The notes under the pieces: generated by a model | Databases searched by the model: none | What the model saw: the letters and a program-made list of their open reading frames with translations, nothing else | What the model was told of the DNA's origin: nothing | Shown here: one piece after another, positions 7,861 through 15,693 of the stretch | Position numbering within the stretch: the first letter of the stretch is position 1 | Layout: every line of letters begins with the position of its first letter | NCBI GenBank assembly: GCA_021399395.1 | Contig: JAAFKJ010000026.1 | Location: 1-46,223, forward strand | Source of the DNA: Candidatus Heimdallarchaeota archaeon | GTDB lineage: Archaea > Asgardarchaeota > Heimdallarchaeia > Heimdallarchaeales > Heimdallarchaeaceae | Length of the DNA stretch: 46,223 nt | Direction: 5' to 3' | Translations under genes and position numbers: made by a program

Positions 7861-7984
7861 GGGAAAAACGATTGATGGCCTTACTTGTTCCATTTAAACC
7901 CCCTCCCTTCTTGGAAACGTCTCTATCCAAGAAGAAGACCTTAACAACAAGGTTATTTTCAATCGGGGAATCAGTGGATTTTTT
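7861..7984 (+). ncRNA. Candidate structured small RNA (about 124 nt)
   Basis: The stretch between 7677 and 8071 has no convincing ORF but contains a relatively G+C-rich island with nested complementarity. CGATTG (7869-7874) pairs with CAATCG (7960-7965) as a closing stem. CTTCTTGG (7907-7914) pairs with CCAAGAAG (7927-7934) as an 8-bp hairpin. ACCTT (7938-7942) pairs with AAGGT (7949-7953). The C-run at 7899-7907 could pair with GGGG at 7965-7968. A TATA box lies 26 bases upstream of 7861 and a six-T run (7979-7984) ends the element. I cannot match it to SRP RNA, RNase P RNA, 5S rRNA or a tRNA, and neither C/D boxes nor an ACA box are clear. The strand is inferred from promoter and T-run. Confidence 0.45.
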
Positions 7985-8071
7985 ATGGTATTAGACATAT
8001 TGTTATTTAAAAAAGGAAACAAATATGTTTTTAAGATTTAATTTGAAAAAATAAAGTGTGAAGGACTATTT

Positions 8072-9655
8072 CTAATCCTTCTTTAATCTCTTTGCTAAAG
8101 CAGGAACCATTAAACTCAGTAAAAGAATTAAACTTCCTATCAATCCTGCAAAGAAGCTATTTTCATCAGTAGGTGTAGTTGTTTGTGTAGTTGTTTCTTC
8201 TTCTACTGTTTTTAGAAGTGTAATGACTAATTCATTATTATTCTCAGAAACTTCATCTACTTCAGAGTCATAATCGAGCTCAAAAGAAAATGTTCTTTGA
8301 TCAAATCCACCTAAAGACCAAGTATAAGAAAGAGTAAATGTTTCATCTACATCTAATGGAGGAATGCTTAGGATTTGTACAGCATCTAAATCCGTGTAAG
8401 CTGCTGTTGTTGTAGTTGTAATATTTTCTTCTCCAGTATTTGTTATGACTATATCCATCTCTAGAAAATCGTTTGAACCTTGAGTGAATATGAGTGGCAT
8501 TGTTTCAAAACTTAGATCTGGTTTTGTTTCAGGATTAATGTAAAATTGATCAATGAAAGAATAGTCAGGTCTGAATGCTCGTACATGAAACTTCTCATCT
8601 GATATATCAAAGTACAAGAAGTTATATGTACTCTCAATATATATTGATTCATTTAGTTCTTGACTTGGAAGCGGAGTATTTAACCTGCTTCCCGCTCCCC
8701 CGGATATTATGTAAGTTACGTTATCACTCAATAGTCTTTCATAACCATGTTCATGTCCTGTAAAAACTAGATCAACTTCGTATTGCTCAAAAATTGGCGT
8801 GAAAGTTTCATTTACTTCTTTATACCAATCATCATCTTCGAAATTTCTAGGAAATGATGAAAACGGTGGTCTATGCATCATCACAACTGTCCAAGTTGCA
8901 TTTTCATTCGCTTCAAGATCTTCTACTAACCATGCTGCTTGATCCACATAATCTCCTCCTAAAAGTTCATACCCTTCATAATATGTGTGGAGTGAAATAA
9001 GATGTACTGGACCATAATCTATTGAAAAATACTCTTCATTACCAGGTAAAGCCCACATAGTATAATAGTTTGAATGGTTTTTCTCATGATTACCCATAGT
9101 TGTAATTGTAGGTGTATCTCTAACAATTTCTGCATAATTATTGAACCAGATATAATATTCATCATCCTCAGCTGCTTCCTCTACAAAATCTCCAGAAAAC
9201 ATCATAAAGTCAAGAGGTAATCTCGATACTTGATCAGCAACCCATTTACATTCAGGAGTGTCACCTTGAGAATCTCCTAAACCTATGAACTGAGTTGTAC
9301 TTCCATGATGACCTGTAGTAAAAGAGTAATCATCGCTCCAAGTAATTCCATTTCCGACCCGATAATGATAAGTTGTTGCTGGGGTTAGTCCAGTTAACTC
9401 TACATGATGCCAAATACCGCTGTCTCCTCCTTCTTCTCCAGTATAAGTTGTATTCAATCCGTATTGTACTATGGAATCTGTTTCTGCTGTTGTTCTCCAA
9501 CTCATAGTCATAGTAGTTGCTGTATCATGTTGCCATGAGAGATGAAGGCTGAAAGCTCTTAATTCATCTGCTGCTTGAGGAAAATAACTACTTGCTATAG
9601 GTAGAAGAAATAACAAAAGCATAACTGTTGTAAGACTAATTTTTTTTATGTTCAT
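8072..9655 (-). CDS. Cell-surface purple acid phosphatase-like metallophosphoesterase
   Basis: 527 aa. A signal peptide covers residues 1-24. Next is a fibronectin-like purple-acid-phosphatase N domain (about 30-115; WQHDTATTMTMSWRT, LTGLTPATTYHYRVG). The calcineurin-like metallophosphoesterase domain (about 120-345) carries the metal ligands GLGDSQG, MFSGDFV, TMGNHEKN, VMMHRPPF and FTGHEHGYER. A CARDB-like beta-sandwich follows (about 375-470), then a Thr-rich linker, a C-terminal TM helix and a basic tail KRLKKD. The enzyme hydrolyses phosphomonoesters or diesters outside the cell and is held by its C-terminal anchor; it may scavenge phosphate. All catalytic motifs are intact. Start ATG at 9655. 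Monocistronic as far as can be seen. Confidence 0.92.
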   Translation of the reverse strand: MNIKKISLTTVMLLLFLLPIASSYFPQAADELRAFSLHLSWQHDTATTMTMSWRTTAETDSIVQYGLNTTYTGEEGGDSGIWHHVELTGLTPATTYHYRVGNGITWSDDYSFTTGHHGSTTQFIGLGDSQGDTPECKWVADQVSRLPLDFMMFSGDFVEEAAEDDEYYIWFNNYAEIVRDTPTITTMGNHEKNHSNYYTMWALPGNEEYFSIDYGPVHLISLHTYYEGYELLGGDYVDQAAWLVEDLEANENATWTVVMMHRPPFSSFPRNFEDDDWYKEVNETFTPIFEQYEVDLVFTGHEHGYERLLSDNVTYIISGGAGSRLNTPLPSQELNESIYIESTYNFLYFDISDEKFHVRAFRPDYSFIDQFYINPETKPDLSFETMPLIFTQGSNDFLEMDIVITNTGEENITTTTTAAYTDLDAVQILSIPPLDVDETFTLSYTWSLGGFDQRTFSFELDYDSEVDEVSENNNELVITLLKTVEEETTTQTTTPTDENSFFAGLIGSLILLLSLMVPALAKRLKKD

Positions 9656-9751
9656 TATGTAAACAATTGTAATCGAATTTTAAAGTTTACTGAATAGAGA
9701 AAAAGTATAAGGAAATGAAATAAGAAAATTGAAATTAAGAATAAAAGTAAT

Positions 9752-9925
9752 TTATTTTCCAGCTTCTTTTGCCATTGCAGCAGCTGATAGCTTTCTTCTT
9801 ATTCGTCTAGTGGATATCTCGTTGCTAGTTCTTCTAATAGCCCAGAAGACTAAACCTGTAACTAATCCAATTATTCCCATTGTCAAAAACACACTTACTA
9901 TTTCTGGTATAAATGTGGGAGCCAT
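9752..9925 (-). CDS. Small single-span membrane protein (57 aa)
   Basis: Complete short ORF: ATG at 9925, stop TAA at 9752-9754. The protein begins MAPTFIPEIVSVFLTMG, has one hydrophobic helix (about residues 6-30, ending LVTGLVFWAI) and a strongly basic, Ala-rich tail (RRTSNEISTRRIRRKLSAAA, ending MAKEAGK). An AGGTGTT element 12 bases upstream can serve as a ribosome site. The hydrophobic-then-basic pattern is strong evidence for coding; the overlapping plus-strand reading has no start signal. Topology would be N-out, tail in the cytoplasm. Function unknown. The rest of the gap from 9656 to 9998 holds only this gene and the palindrome at 9953. Confidence 0.7.
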   Translation of the reverse strand: MAPTFIPEIVSVFLTMGIIGLVTGLVFWAIRRTSNEISTRRIRRKLSAAAMAKEAGK

Positions 9926-9952
9926 CTTTTAACACCTACATGAAGTGATTCT

Positions 9953-9972
9953 CATACATTTTTAAATGTATG
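9953..9972. promoter_or_regulatory. Palindrome between the birA stop and the small membrane-protein gene
   Basis: CATACAT (9953-9959), TTTTAA, ATGTATG (9966-9972): perfect 7-bp arms. It lies 26 bases after the birA stop and about 28 bases before the start of the 57-aa gene, so it could be a transcription-end hairpin or an operator covering an AT-rich TATA. No T-run follows on the minus strand, which weakens the terminator reading. Confidence 0.4.
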
Positions 9973-9998
9973 GTTCGGTTGTCTGTGTTCTCCCGACT

Positions 9999-10754
9999 TT
10001 AATGAACAAAACTAATTTCCTTTGATTCTTCAATGGTTACTGTCAATTCTTCATTCTCATTATAAAGTATAAGAAGTCCATCATTTCCAATACCCTTACA
10101 CTTATAGGTTTTTGAATTGAAGATGTGTTTCTTTGAATGATTCAGTAGGTTAGTATTATAATCTGAAACAAGATTGGAAATCTGATCGAACATCACTTCT
10201 TCTAGATAGTGGAAAAGGTTTTCTGACAGTTTTTGTCTTAACTCATTTAAGTTAAGCTCAAGATTCAAAGCTTCGAACAAACTAGTTGCTTTAATTTCCT
10301 TTACATCAGCTAAATCTTCTTTAGATGAATTGACATTAAGACCTATCCCAATTAAAAGATGATTCCTACTTTTAGTTAAGATTTCAAGTAGAATGCCACC
10401 AATTTTTTGGTTCTCCAAGTAAATGTCATTTGGCCATTTTATTTCAACATCTATACCACAGAATTCTTTGAGCGTTTTTAGAATGCTCAGAGCTACAGCA
10501 TAATGAATAAATCTCATCTTTTTTGGCTCTAGTAACTCATCAATGACAAATACATACGTTCCATAAAATCCTCCTTTAGGAGAACACCATGTTGAATCAT
10601 CTCTTCCTCTACCAATTGTTTGTTTTTCTGCGAGAATGAGTAGTGGAGTATCTTGGTTCTCACTAATGTGATCCAATACAACATCCATAGTTGATGAAAC
10701 AGAATTATACCTTATAATCCGTAACTTCTCATTATCAAAATTCACAATAAACAC
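9999..10754 (-). CDS. birA: Biotin protein ligase, monofunctional (biotin-[acetyl-CoA-carboxylase] ligase)
   Basis: 251 aa from a GTG at 10754 (GTG at 10745 is equally possible). A longer reading to 10871 would overlap the divergent gene and adds only a non-conserved sequence. It activates biotin with ATP and attaches it to the carrier lysine. Catalytic landmarks: NSVSSTMDVV, EKQTIGRGRDDSTW with GGFYGTY, KWPNDIYLENQKIGGILLE, and LLIGIGLNVN, followed by a small C-terminal SH3-like domain (KTYKCKGIGNDGLLILYN). There is no N-terminal winged helix, so no repressor role is expected. A TATA-like GATATATCAA lies about 20-26 bases upstream of the GTG. It heads the carboxylase/megasynthase island, and its substrate is probably the BCCP at 26531. 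Confidence 0.92.
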   Translation of the reverse strand: MFIVNFDNEKLRIIRYNSVSSTMDVVLDHISENQDTPLLILAEKQTIGRGRDDSTWCSPKGGFYGTYVFVIDELLEPKKMRFIHYAVALSILKTLKEFCGIDVEIKWPNDIYLENQKIGGILLEILTKSRNHLLIGIGLNVNSSKEDLADVKEIKATSLFEALNLELNLNELRQKLSENLFHYLEEVMFDQISNLVSDYNTNLLNHSKKHIFNSKTYKCKGIGNDGLLILYNENEELTVTIEESKEISFVH

Positions 10755-10847
10755 TCTACAGCTGATGATTGATATATCTATGCCATGTGCTTTAAAATTT
10801 TTTAGGATACAAGGAAAAGCTATTTTTATAAGACAATTAAAGGTATT

Positions 10848-12425
10848 ATGATGCCTTCGGAAAAAGAACACATTCCTGAATCTAATAATGATAAATACAT
10901 AGATTTAGAGAAAATGAGAAAACATAGCAAAGAAAGTGGAGGAAGTGAGAAGATAGCTATTCAACATGAGAAAGGAAAGCTTACAGCAAGAGAAAGAATT
11001 ACTATTCTTGTGGATGAAGATTCTTTTCATGAAATTGGTGATTTTGTTACACATCAATCAACTAAATTTGAGATGTCCAGTAATCGACCAATGGGAGATG
11101 GAGTTATAACTGGCTATGCAACAATCAATGAAAGACCTGTGTATGTGTATAGTCAGGATTTCACTGTATTTGGAGGAAGTTTAGGAAGGGCTCAGGCAAC
11201 TAAAATTTGTAAAATAATGGATCTAGCTGTTCAAACAGGGTCTCCTATCATAGGTATTTTAGATTCAGGTGGTGCAAGAATACAAGAAGGAGTAGCTTCT
11301 CTAGCTGGTTATGGAGATATTTTTTATAGAAACTCTCAAGCGTCAGGGGTAATTCCGCAGATATCAGTGATCTTAGGGCCTTGTGCAGGAGGAGCTGTTT
11401 ATTCTCCTGCTTTAACAGATTTTATCCTTATGAATAAGAAAAACTCATTTATGTTTGTCACTGGACCAGAAGTTGTTAAAGCTGTTACTGGTGAAGAAGT
11501 CTCTTTTTATGATTTAGGTGGAAGTGAAGTTCATACCGAAAAAACTGGTGTCTGTCATCTAGTAGGAGAAACAGAAGAACAAACATTACAATTAGTTAAA
11601 AATTTAGTATCATATATCCCCTCAAATAATCTTGATGATTCACCAATCTCTGCAGACTCAATCAAGGAAACTAACCAACTTCTATTGAGAGAGATCTTAC
11701 CTCAACAATCAGATGAACCCTATGATATGAAGGACATCATCAATACGATAATTGATTCTAACAGTTTCCTAGAATTACAAGAGAAATGGGCTAGAAACAT
11801 CGTTATTGGGTTTTCAAGAATACAAGGATCTACAATTGGAATAATAGCCAATCAACCATTATTTTTAGGAGGTGCTATTGATTTCAATGCAGCTGATAAA
11901 GCTTCTAGATTCATTAGATTTTGTGATTCATTCAACATACCTCTTCTGACTTTGGTTGATGTGCCAGGATTCCTTCCAGGAATAAAACAAGAGCATGAGG
12001 GATTAATCAGGCATGGAGCCAAACTTCTTTTTGCCTATTCAGAAGCCACAGTACCAAAGATCTCTGTGATTGTTCGAAAAGCATATGGGGGGGCTTACAT
12101 TGTAATGAGTTCCAAACATTTGGGGACTGATTTGAATCTAGCTTGGCCTACAGCTGAAGTCGCCGTTATGGGTCTAGACGGTGCAAGTAGAATACTTCAC
12201 AAAAACAGACTTAATACTGAAAATAATAAAGATGAAGCTCTTGATAGTTTTGTTGAAGAATACAAGAAGGAATTTGTTAATCCTTACCAGGCAGCTGAAT
12301 TGGGTTATATTGACAAAGTTATCTTTCCTGAAGAAACTAGAAAAGAAATTATCTCAATACTGGAGGTTCTTCAAAATAAGAGAGAGCAATCTCCAAGAAG
12401 AAAACACGGAATCTCTCCAGTTTAA
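10848..12425 (+). CDS. pccB1: Acyl-CoA carboxylase carboxyltransferase, copy 1 (PccB/AccD-type)
   Basis: 525 aa, normal for fused PccB-type carboxyltransferases with two crotonase-like halves. It transfers the carboxyl group from carboxybiotin to acyl-CoA. Landmarks: KGKLTARERI, GGSLGRAQATKI, DSGGARIQEGVASLAGYGDIFYRN, GPCAGGAVYSPALTDF in the N half; GGAIDFNAADKASRFIRFCD, DVPGFLPGIKQEHEG and YGGAYIVMSSKHLG in the C half. Ile418 sits where animal and Streptomyces PccB have Asp, in the position linked to substrate choice; Ile is the acetyl-CoA-tolerant type, so malonyl-CoA formation is plausible. TATA-like TATTTTTATAAG (10821-10832) gives a near-leaderless start. It converges with accC1, stops 2 bases apart. 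Close paralogue of the gene at 14107. Confidence 0.94.
   Translation: MMPSEKEHIPESNNDKYIDLEKMRKHSKESGGSEKIAIQHEKGKLTARERITILVDEDSFHEIGDFVTHQSTKFEMSSNRPMGDGVITGYATINERPVYVYSQDFTVFGGSLGRAQATKICKIMDLAVQTGSPIIGILDSGGARIQEGVASLAGYGDIFYRNSQASGVIPQISVILGPCAGGAVYSPALTDFILMNKKNSFMFVTGPEVVKAVTGEEVSFYDLGGSEVHTEKTGVCHLVGETEEQTLQLVKNLVSYIPSNNLDDSPISADSIKETNQLLLREILPQQSDEPYDMKDIINTIIDSNSFLELQEKWARNIVIGFSRIQGSTIGIIANQPLFLGGAIDFNAADKASRFIRFCDSFNIPLLTLVDVPGFLPGIKQEHEGLIRHGAKLLFAYSEATVPKISVIVRKAYGGAYIVMSSKHLGTDLNLAWPTAEVAVMGLDGASRILHKNRLNTENNKDEALDSFVEEYKKEFVNPYQAAELGYIDKVIFPEETRKEIISILEVLQNKREQSPRRKHGISPV
12063..12131 (+). repeat. Near-identical 69-bp tract shared by the two pccB copies (copy A)
   Basis: Matches 15322-15390 at 68 of 69 positions (only 12083 differs), although synonymous sites elsewhere in the two genes are well diverged. 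It codes for the VIVRKAYGGAYIVMSSKHLG region, and includes third-position and runs-of-G identity not needed for the protein. Confidence 0.85.
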
Positions 12426-12427
12426 CT

Positions 12428-13936
12428 CTATTTTTTATTGTGACCTTGATGTTTTTCAAGTCTATTTATCTCTCTCCATCTACTCTTTTTCTTAGATATC
12501 TTAGTGAGATTTTTATGTACAAGCTTCTTGTTCCCATTAAGAAAACTATCAGTTGTGATTAATGCGGCGAGTTTCAGTTTCTGATGTTGGTCGATCAATT
12601 TCTTCATTCGATTTTCATTTAAGAACAAGTTTGTAATCTCACCCTCTCGAAATTCTGGTGACTTTAGAATTGCTTTGTGCAGATAAATGTTAGTAATAAC
12701 CCCATCTATCTTTAATTCCTTCAACATATTTAGTGATTTTTCAATAGTTTTTTCTCTAGTTGTGCTTTTAACAACTAGCTTACCAACTAGAGAATCATAC
12801 TTGTTTGGAACCAAATAGTTTGGATAGATGAAAGTGTCGAATCGAACATTTTCTTCTACTGGAACTGTGAGATTTGTAATTATACCTGTTTGTGGATAGA
12901 AACCATTGAATGGATTTTCAGCATTTATTCGAAATTCTATAACATGACCATCAAAGATTACTTCTTCTTGTGTGTAGCTCAGCACTTCATTATTAGCGAT
13001 TCTTAATTGCTCAATGACAAGATCTATTCCCGTAATCATTTCGGTTACTGGATGTTCAACTTGGATTCTTGAGTTGATTTCATTGAAGAACAATTGATTG
13101 TTTTTCCAGAGAAACTCTACTGTTCCAATATTTGTATAGGATAAAGATTTAACTAGTGAACAAACCTTCTGGCCAAGGCTATCTATAATCTCTTTTGAGA
13201 GGAAGGAAGGTGCTTCTTCTATAATTTTTTGATGAGCACGTTGGATTGAACACTCTCTATCACCAAGATGTATGATGTTATCGTGATTGTCAGCTAAGAA
13301 CTGTATTTCAATATGTCTGGGACCTTCCAAGTACTTCTCAAGATATACGGCATTATCACCGAATATTTTTTCTGCAACGGACTGGCATTCAATAAAACTT
13401 CTTTCCAAATCTTCATTCTTTTTAACAACCTCTATTCCTCTTCCTCCCGCTCCATATACTGCTTTAATGATAACGGGATAACCTATAGTATCTGCTGCTT
13501 TTTCAGCTTCAGAAATAGAATATATTACACTAGAAGAACCGGGGATAACTTGAAGACCAATTTCTTTTGCACTTTTTTTTGCTTCAAATTTATTGCTCAG
13601 TCTTTTTAGAACAGATGCTTTAGGTCCAACAAAAATCAGATCATTCTTTTCTACTTGTACTGCAAAATTTGCATTTTCACTAAGAAATCCGTAACCTGGA
13701 TGAATACCATCAGATTGAGATTGGATAGCAATATCTATGATTTTTTCAATATTCAGATAAGTCTCTTGAACTGAACCATTTCCTAAACAGAATGCTTCAT
13801 CTGCCATTTTGACATGAAGTGAAGATGTGTCAATATCAGAGAAGATAGCAACTGTTTGGATATTTAAAAATCGGCATGCTCTTATTATTCTTACAGCAAT
13901 TTCTCCACGATTAGCTATAAGGATTTTTTTAAGCAT
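12428..13936 (-). CDS. accC1: Biotin carboxylase subunit, copy 1
   Basis: 502 aa. ATP-dependent carboxylation of the biotin on BCCP. It has the whole biotin carboxylase fold: N domain with ILIANRGEIAVRIIRACR and IHPGYGFLSEN; ATP-grasp with AVYGAGGRGIEVV, RECSIQRAHQKIIEEAPS and FFNEINSRIQVEHPVTEMITG (catalytic Glu, Arg and Glu region); and the C domain with FRINAENPFNGFYPQTG and YDSLVGKLV. A C-terminal extension of about 50 residues is Lys/Arg-rich (KISKKKSRWREINR) and replaces any fused carrier domain. No BCCP gene is adjacent, so it must share the carrier at 26531 or use one outside the window. It is convergent with pccB1 and paralogous to accC2 at 27025. Confidence 0.94.
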   Translation of the reverse strand: MLKKILIANRGEIAVRIIRACRFLNIQTVAIFSDIDTSSLHVKMADEAFCLGNGSVQETYLNIEKIIDIAIQSQSDGIHPGYGFLSENANFAVQVEKNDLIFVGPKASVLKRLSNKFEAKKSAKEIGLQVIPGSSSVIYSISEAEKAADTIGYPVIIKAVYGAGGRGIEVVKKNEDLERSFIECQSVAEKIFGDNAVYLEKYLEGPRHIEIQFLADNHDNIIHLGDRECSIQRAHQKIIEEAPSFLSKEIIDSLGQKVCSLVKSLSYTNIGTVEFLWKNNQLFFNEINSRIQVEHPVTEMITGIDLVIEQLRIANNEVLSYTQEEVIFDGHVIEFRINAENPFNGFYPQTGIITNLTVPVEENVRFDTFIYPNYLVPNKYDSLVGKLVVKSTTREKTIEKSLNMLKELKIDGVITNIYLHKAILKSPEFREGEITNLFLNENRMKKLIDQHQKLKLAALITTDSFLNGNKKLVHKNLTKISKKKSRWREINRLEKHQGHNKK

Positions 13937-14106
13937 TTGAGAATATTTCAGAAGATGTTTATTAAATTCTTTTATATTTCATACTTTGAAGATAATAGAC
14001 CGCATTCTATTGGGTAGAATTTAAAGTTTGTTTCATTATATGAGTAAAGAATTTTTGGTCATGAAAAGAGATGTCGTTTTTATTCGACTTGTAAGATACT
14101 AGTTTA

Positions 14107-15684
14107 ATGTATCAAAGACCTGAGAATCTAAATGAGATTCAAGAAAATAATATATTTAGTACTCTTCATGATAGAAGGAGAAGGAGTAAAGAGGGAGGAG
14201 GTAAAAAGCGAATTGAGAATCAACACAAGAAAGGAAAATTAACTGCTCGTGAAAGGATTGAGCTATTGGTTGATGAAAATTCATTTAACGAAATAGATTC
14301 ATTTGTAACTCACCAGTCTACAAAATTTGATATGGCAGGCACTAAACCTTATGGTGATGGTGTTGTTACTGGTCATGCGAAAATCTCAGGCAGAACTATT
14401 TACGTTTATAGTCAAGATTTTACAGTTTTTGGTGGGAGTCTAGGAAGAGCTCAAGCAACAAAAATATGCAAAGTGATGGATCTCGCAATTAAAACTGGAA
14501 ATCCTATAATTGGTTTGTTAGATTCTGGTGGTGCTAGAATACAAGAAGGAGTGGCTTCTCTAGCTGGTTATGGAGATATCTTTTACAGAAATACACAAGC
14601 ATCTGGTGTTATTCCGCAGATTTCTGTTATCTTAGGACCATGTGCAGGTGGTGCTGTCTACTCTCCTGCCTTAACTGACTTTGTTCTCATGAACAAAGAG
14701 AATTCATTTATGTTTGTTACAGGTCCAGAAGTAGTTAAGGCTGTAACTGGTGAGGAAATTTCTTTCTATGATCTAGGAGGAAGTAATGTTCATAGTAGTA
14801 TAACTGGAGTATGCCATCTAGTTGGAGAAACTGAAGAAGATACATTAGATTTAGTTAGAAAATTAATGGCTTATCTTCCATCAAATAACCTAAATGATAC
14901 TCCTTCAGATCAGCATCTGCTTGATGTAAATACTCAGCAGAATTTAAGAGAACTCATTCCCGCAGAAGAAGATGAACCTTATGATATGAAAAGCATCTTA
15001 GGGATTATAGTTGATTCAGATAGTTTCCTTGAGCTACAAGAAGATTGGGCAAAGAATATAATAATAGGATTTTCTCGATTGAATGGTAGCACAGTTGGTA
15101 TAGTAGCAAACCAACCCTTGTATCTGGGAGGAGCTATTGATTTTAATGCGGCTGATAAAGCATCAAGATTCATAAGATTTTGTGATTCATTTAATATTCC
15201 GATTCTAACATTCGTTGATGTGCCAGGATTCCTTCCTGGAATAAAGCAAGAACATGAAGGAATTATAAGACACGGCGCAAAACTTCTATTTGCCTATTCA
15301 GAAGCTACTGTTCCGAAGATTTCTGTGATTGTTCGAAAAGCCTATGGGGGGGCTTACATTGTAATGAGTTCCAAACATTTGGGGACTGATGTAAACTTAG
15401 CTTGGCCTACAGCTCAGATAGCTGTAATGGGATCCGAAGGGGCATGTAGGATACTCTATCGCAGTAAATTGATAGGGGTTGATAATCCAGAACAAATCTT
15501 AAAAGAATTCACTGAAAAATTCAAGGAAGAATTCGCTAATCCTTACCAAGCAGCTGAATTAGGTTATGTTGACAAAGTCATTTTTCCAGAGGAGACGAGA
15601 AACGAAATAATTGTCTCTCTCAGTATTTTGAGGAATAAAAGAGAACAAACACCCAGGAGGAAACATGGAATTTTTCCAGTTTAG
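14107..15684 (+). CDS. pccB2: Acyl-CoA carboxylase carboxyltransferase, copy 2, first gene of the megasynthase operon
   Basis: 525 aa, same length and domain plan as copy 1: KGKLTARERIELL, DSGGARIQEGVASLAGYG, GPCAGGAVYSPALTDFV, GGAIDFNAADKASRFIRFCD and YGGAYIVMSSKHLG, again with Ile418. The N-terminal 30 residues and a surface stretch near 275-300 are the most diverged from copy 1. A TATA-like TTTTTATTC lies about 30 bases before the ATG at 14107. Its stop codon overlaps the ribosome-binding site of the megasynthase, whose ATG is 10 bases further on, so the two must be co-expressed. The likely job is to supply extender units, most simply malonyl-CoA, to the synthase. Confidence 0.94.
   Translation: MYQRPENLNEIQENNIFSTLHDRRRRSKEGGGKKRIENQHKKGKLTARERIELLVDENSFNEIDSFVTHQSTKFDMAGTKPYGDGVVTGHAKISGRTIYVYSQDFTVFGGSLGRAQATKICKVMDLAIKTGNPIIGLLDSGGARIQEGVASLAGYGDIFYRNTQASGVIPQISVILGPCAGGAVYSPALTDFVLMNKENSFMFVTGPEVVKAVTGEEISFYDLGGSNVHSSITGVCHLVGETEEDTLDLVRKLMAYLPSNNLNDTPSDQHLLDVNTQQNLRELIPAEEDEPYDMKSILGIIVDSDSFLELQEDWAKNIIIGFSRLNGSTVGIVANQPLYLGGAIDFNAADKASRFIRFCDSFNIPILTFVDVPGFLPGIKQEHEGIIRHGAKLLFAYSEATVPKISVIVRKAYGGAYIVMSSKHLGTDVNLAWPTAQIAVMGSEGACRILYRSKLIGVDNPEQILKEFTEKFKEEFANPYQAAELGYVDKVIFPEETRNEIIVSLSILRNKREQTPRRKHGIFPV
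15322..15390 (+). repeat. Near-identical 69-bp tract shared by the two pccB copies (copy B)
   Basis: Partner of 12063-12131, with one mismatch at 15342. See copy A. Likely a recent gene-conversion tract. Confidence 0.85.
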
Positions 15685-15689
15685 GTGAT
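15683..15689 (+). promoter_or_regulatory. Strong Shine-Dalgarno of the megasynthase gene
   Basis: AGGTGAT overlaps the pccB2 stop codon (TAG 15682-15684) and lies 4 bases before the ATG at 15694. It is fully complementary to the usual archaeal 16S rRNA 3' end. Its overlap with the upstream stop indicates translational linkage and fixes the start. Confidence 0.75.
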
Positions 15690-15693
15690 TTGA

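Noticed and set aside
7840-7990. 3' end of a 23S rRNA on the minus strand (GATACTAATCG)
   Set aside because: Only an 11-base resemblance; the expected upstream helices are not present, and promoter and T-run fit the plus strand better.
9729-9932. 67-aa plus-strand frame
   Set aside because: The minus-strand 57-aa ORF in the same place has a better start, ribosome site, TM helix and basic tail.
9999-10871. Longer 290-aa reading of birA
   Set aside because: It would overlap the divergent pccB1 gene and its promoter, and the added N-terminus is not like the family.
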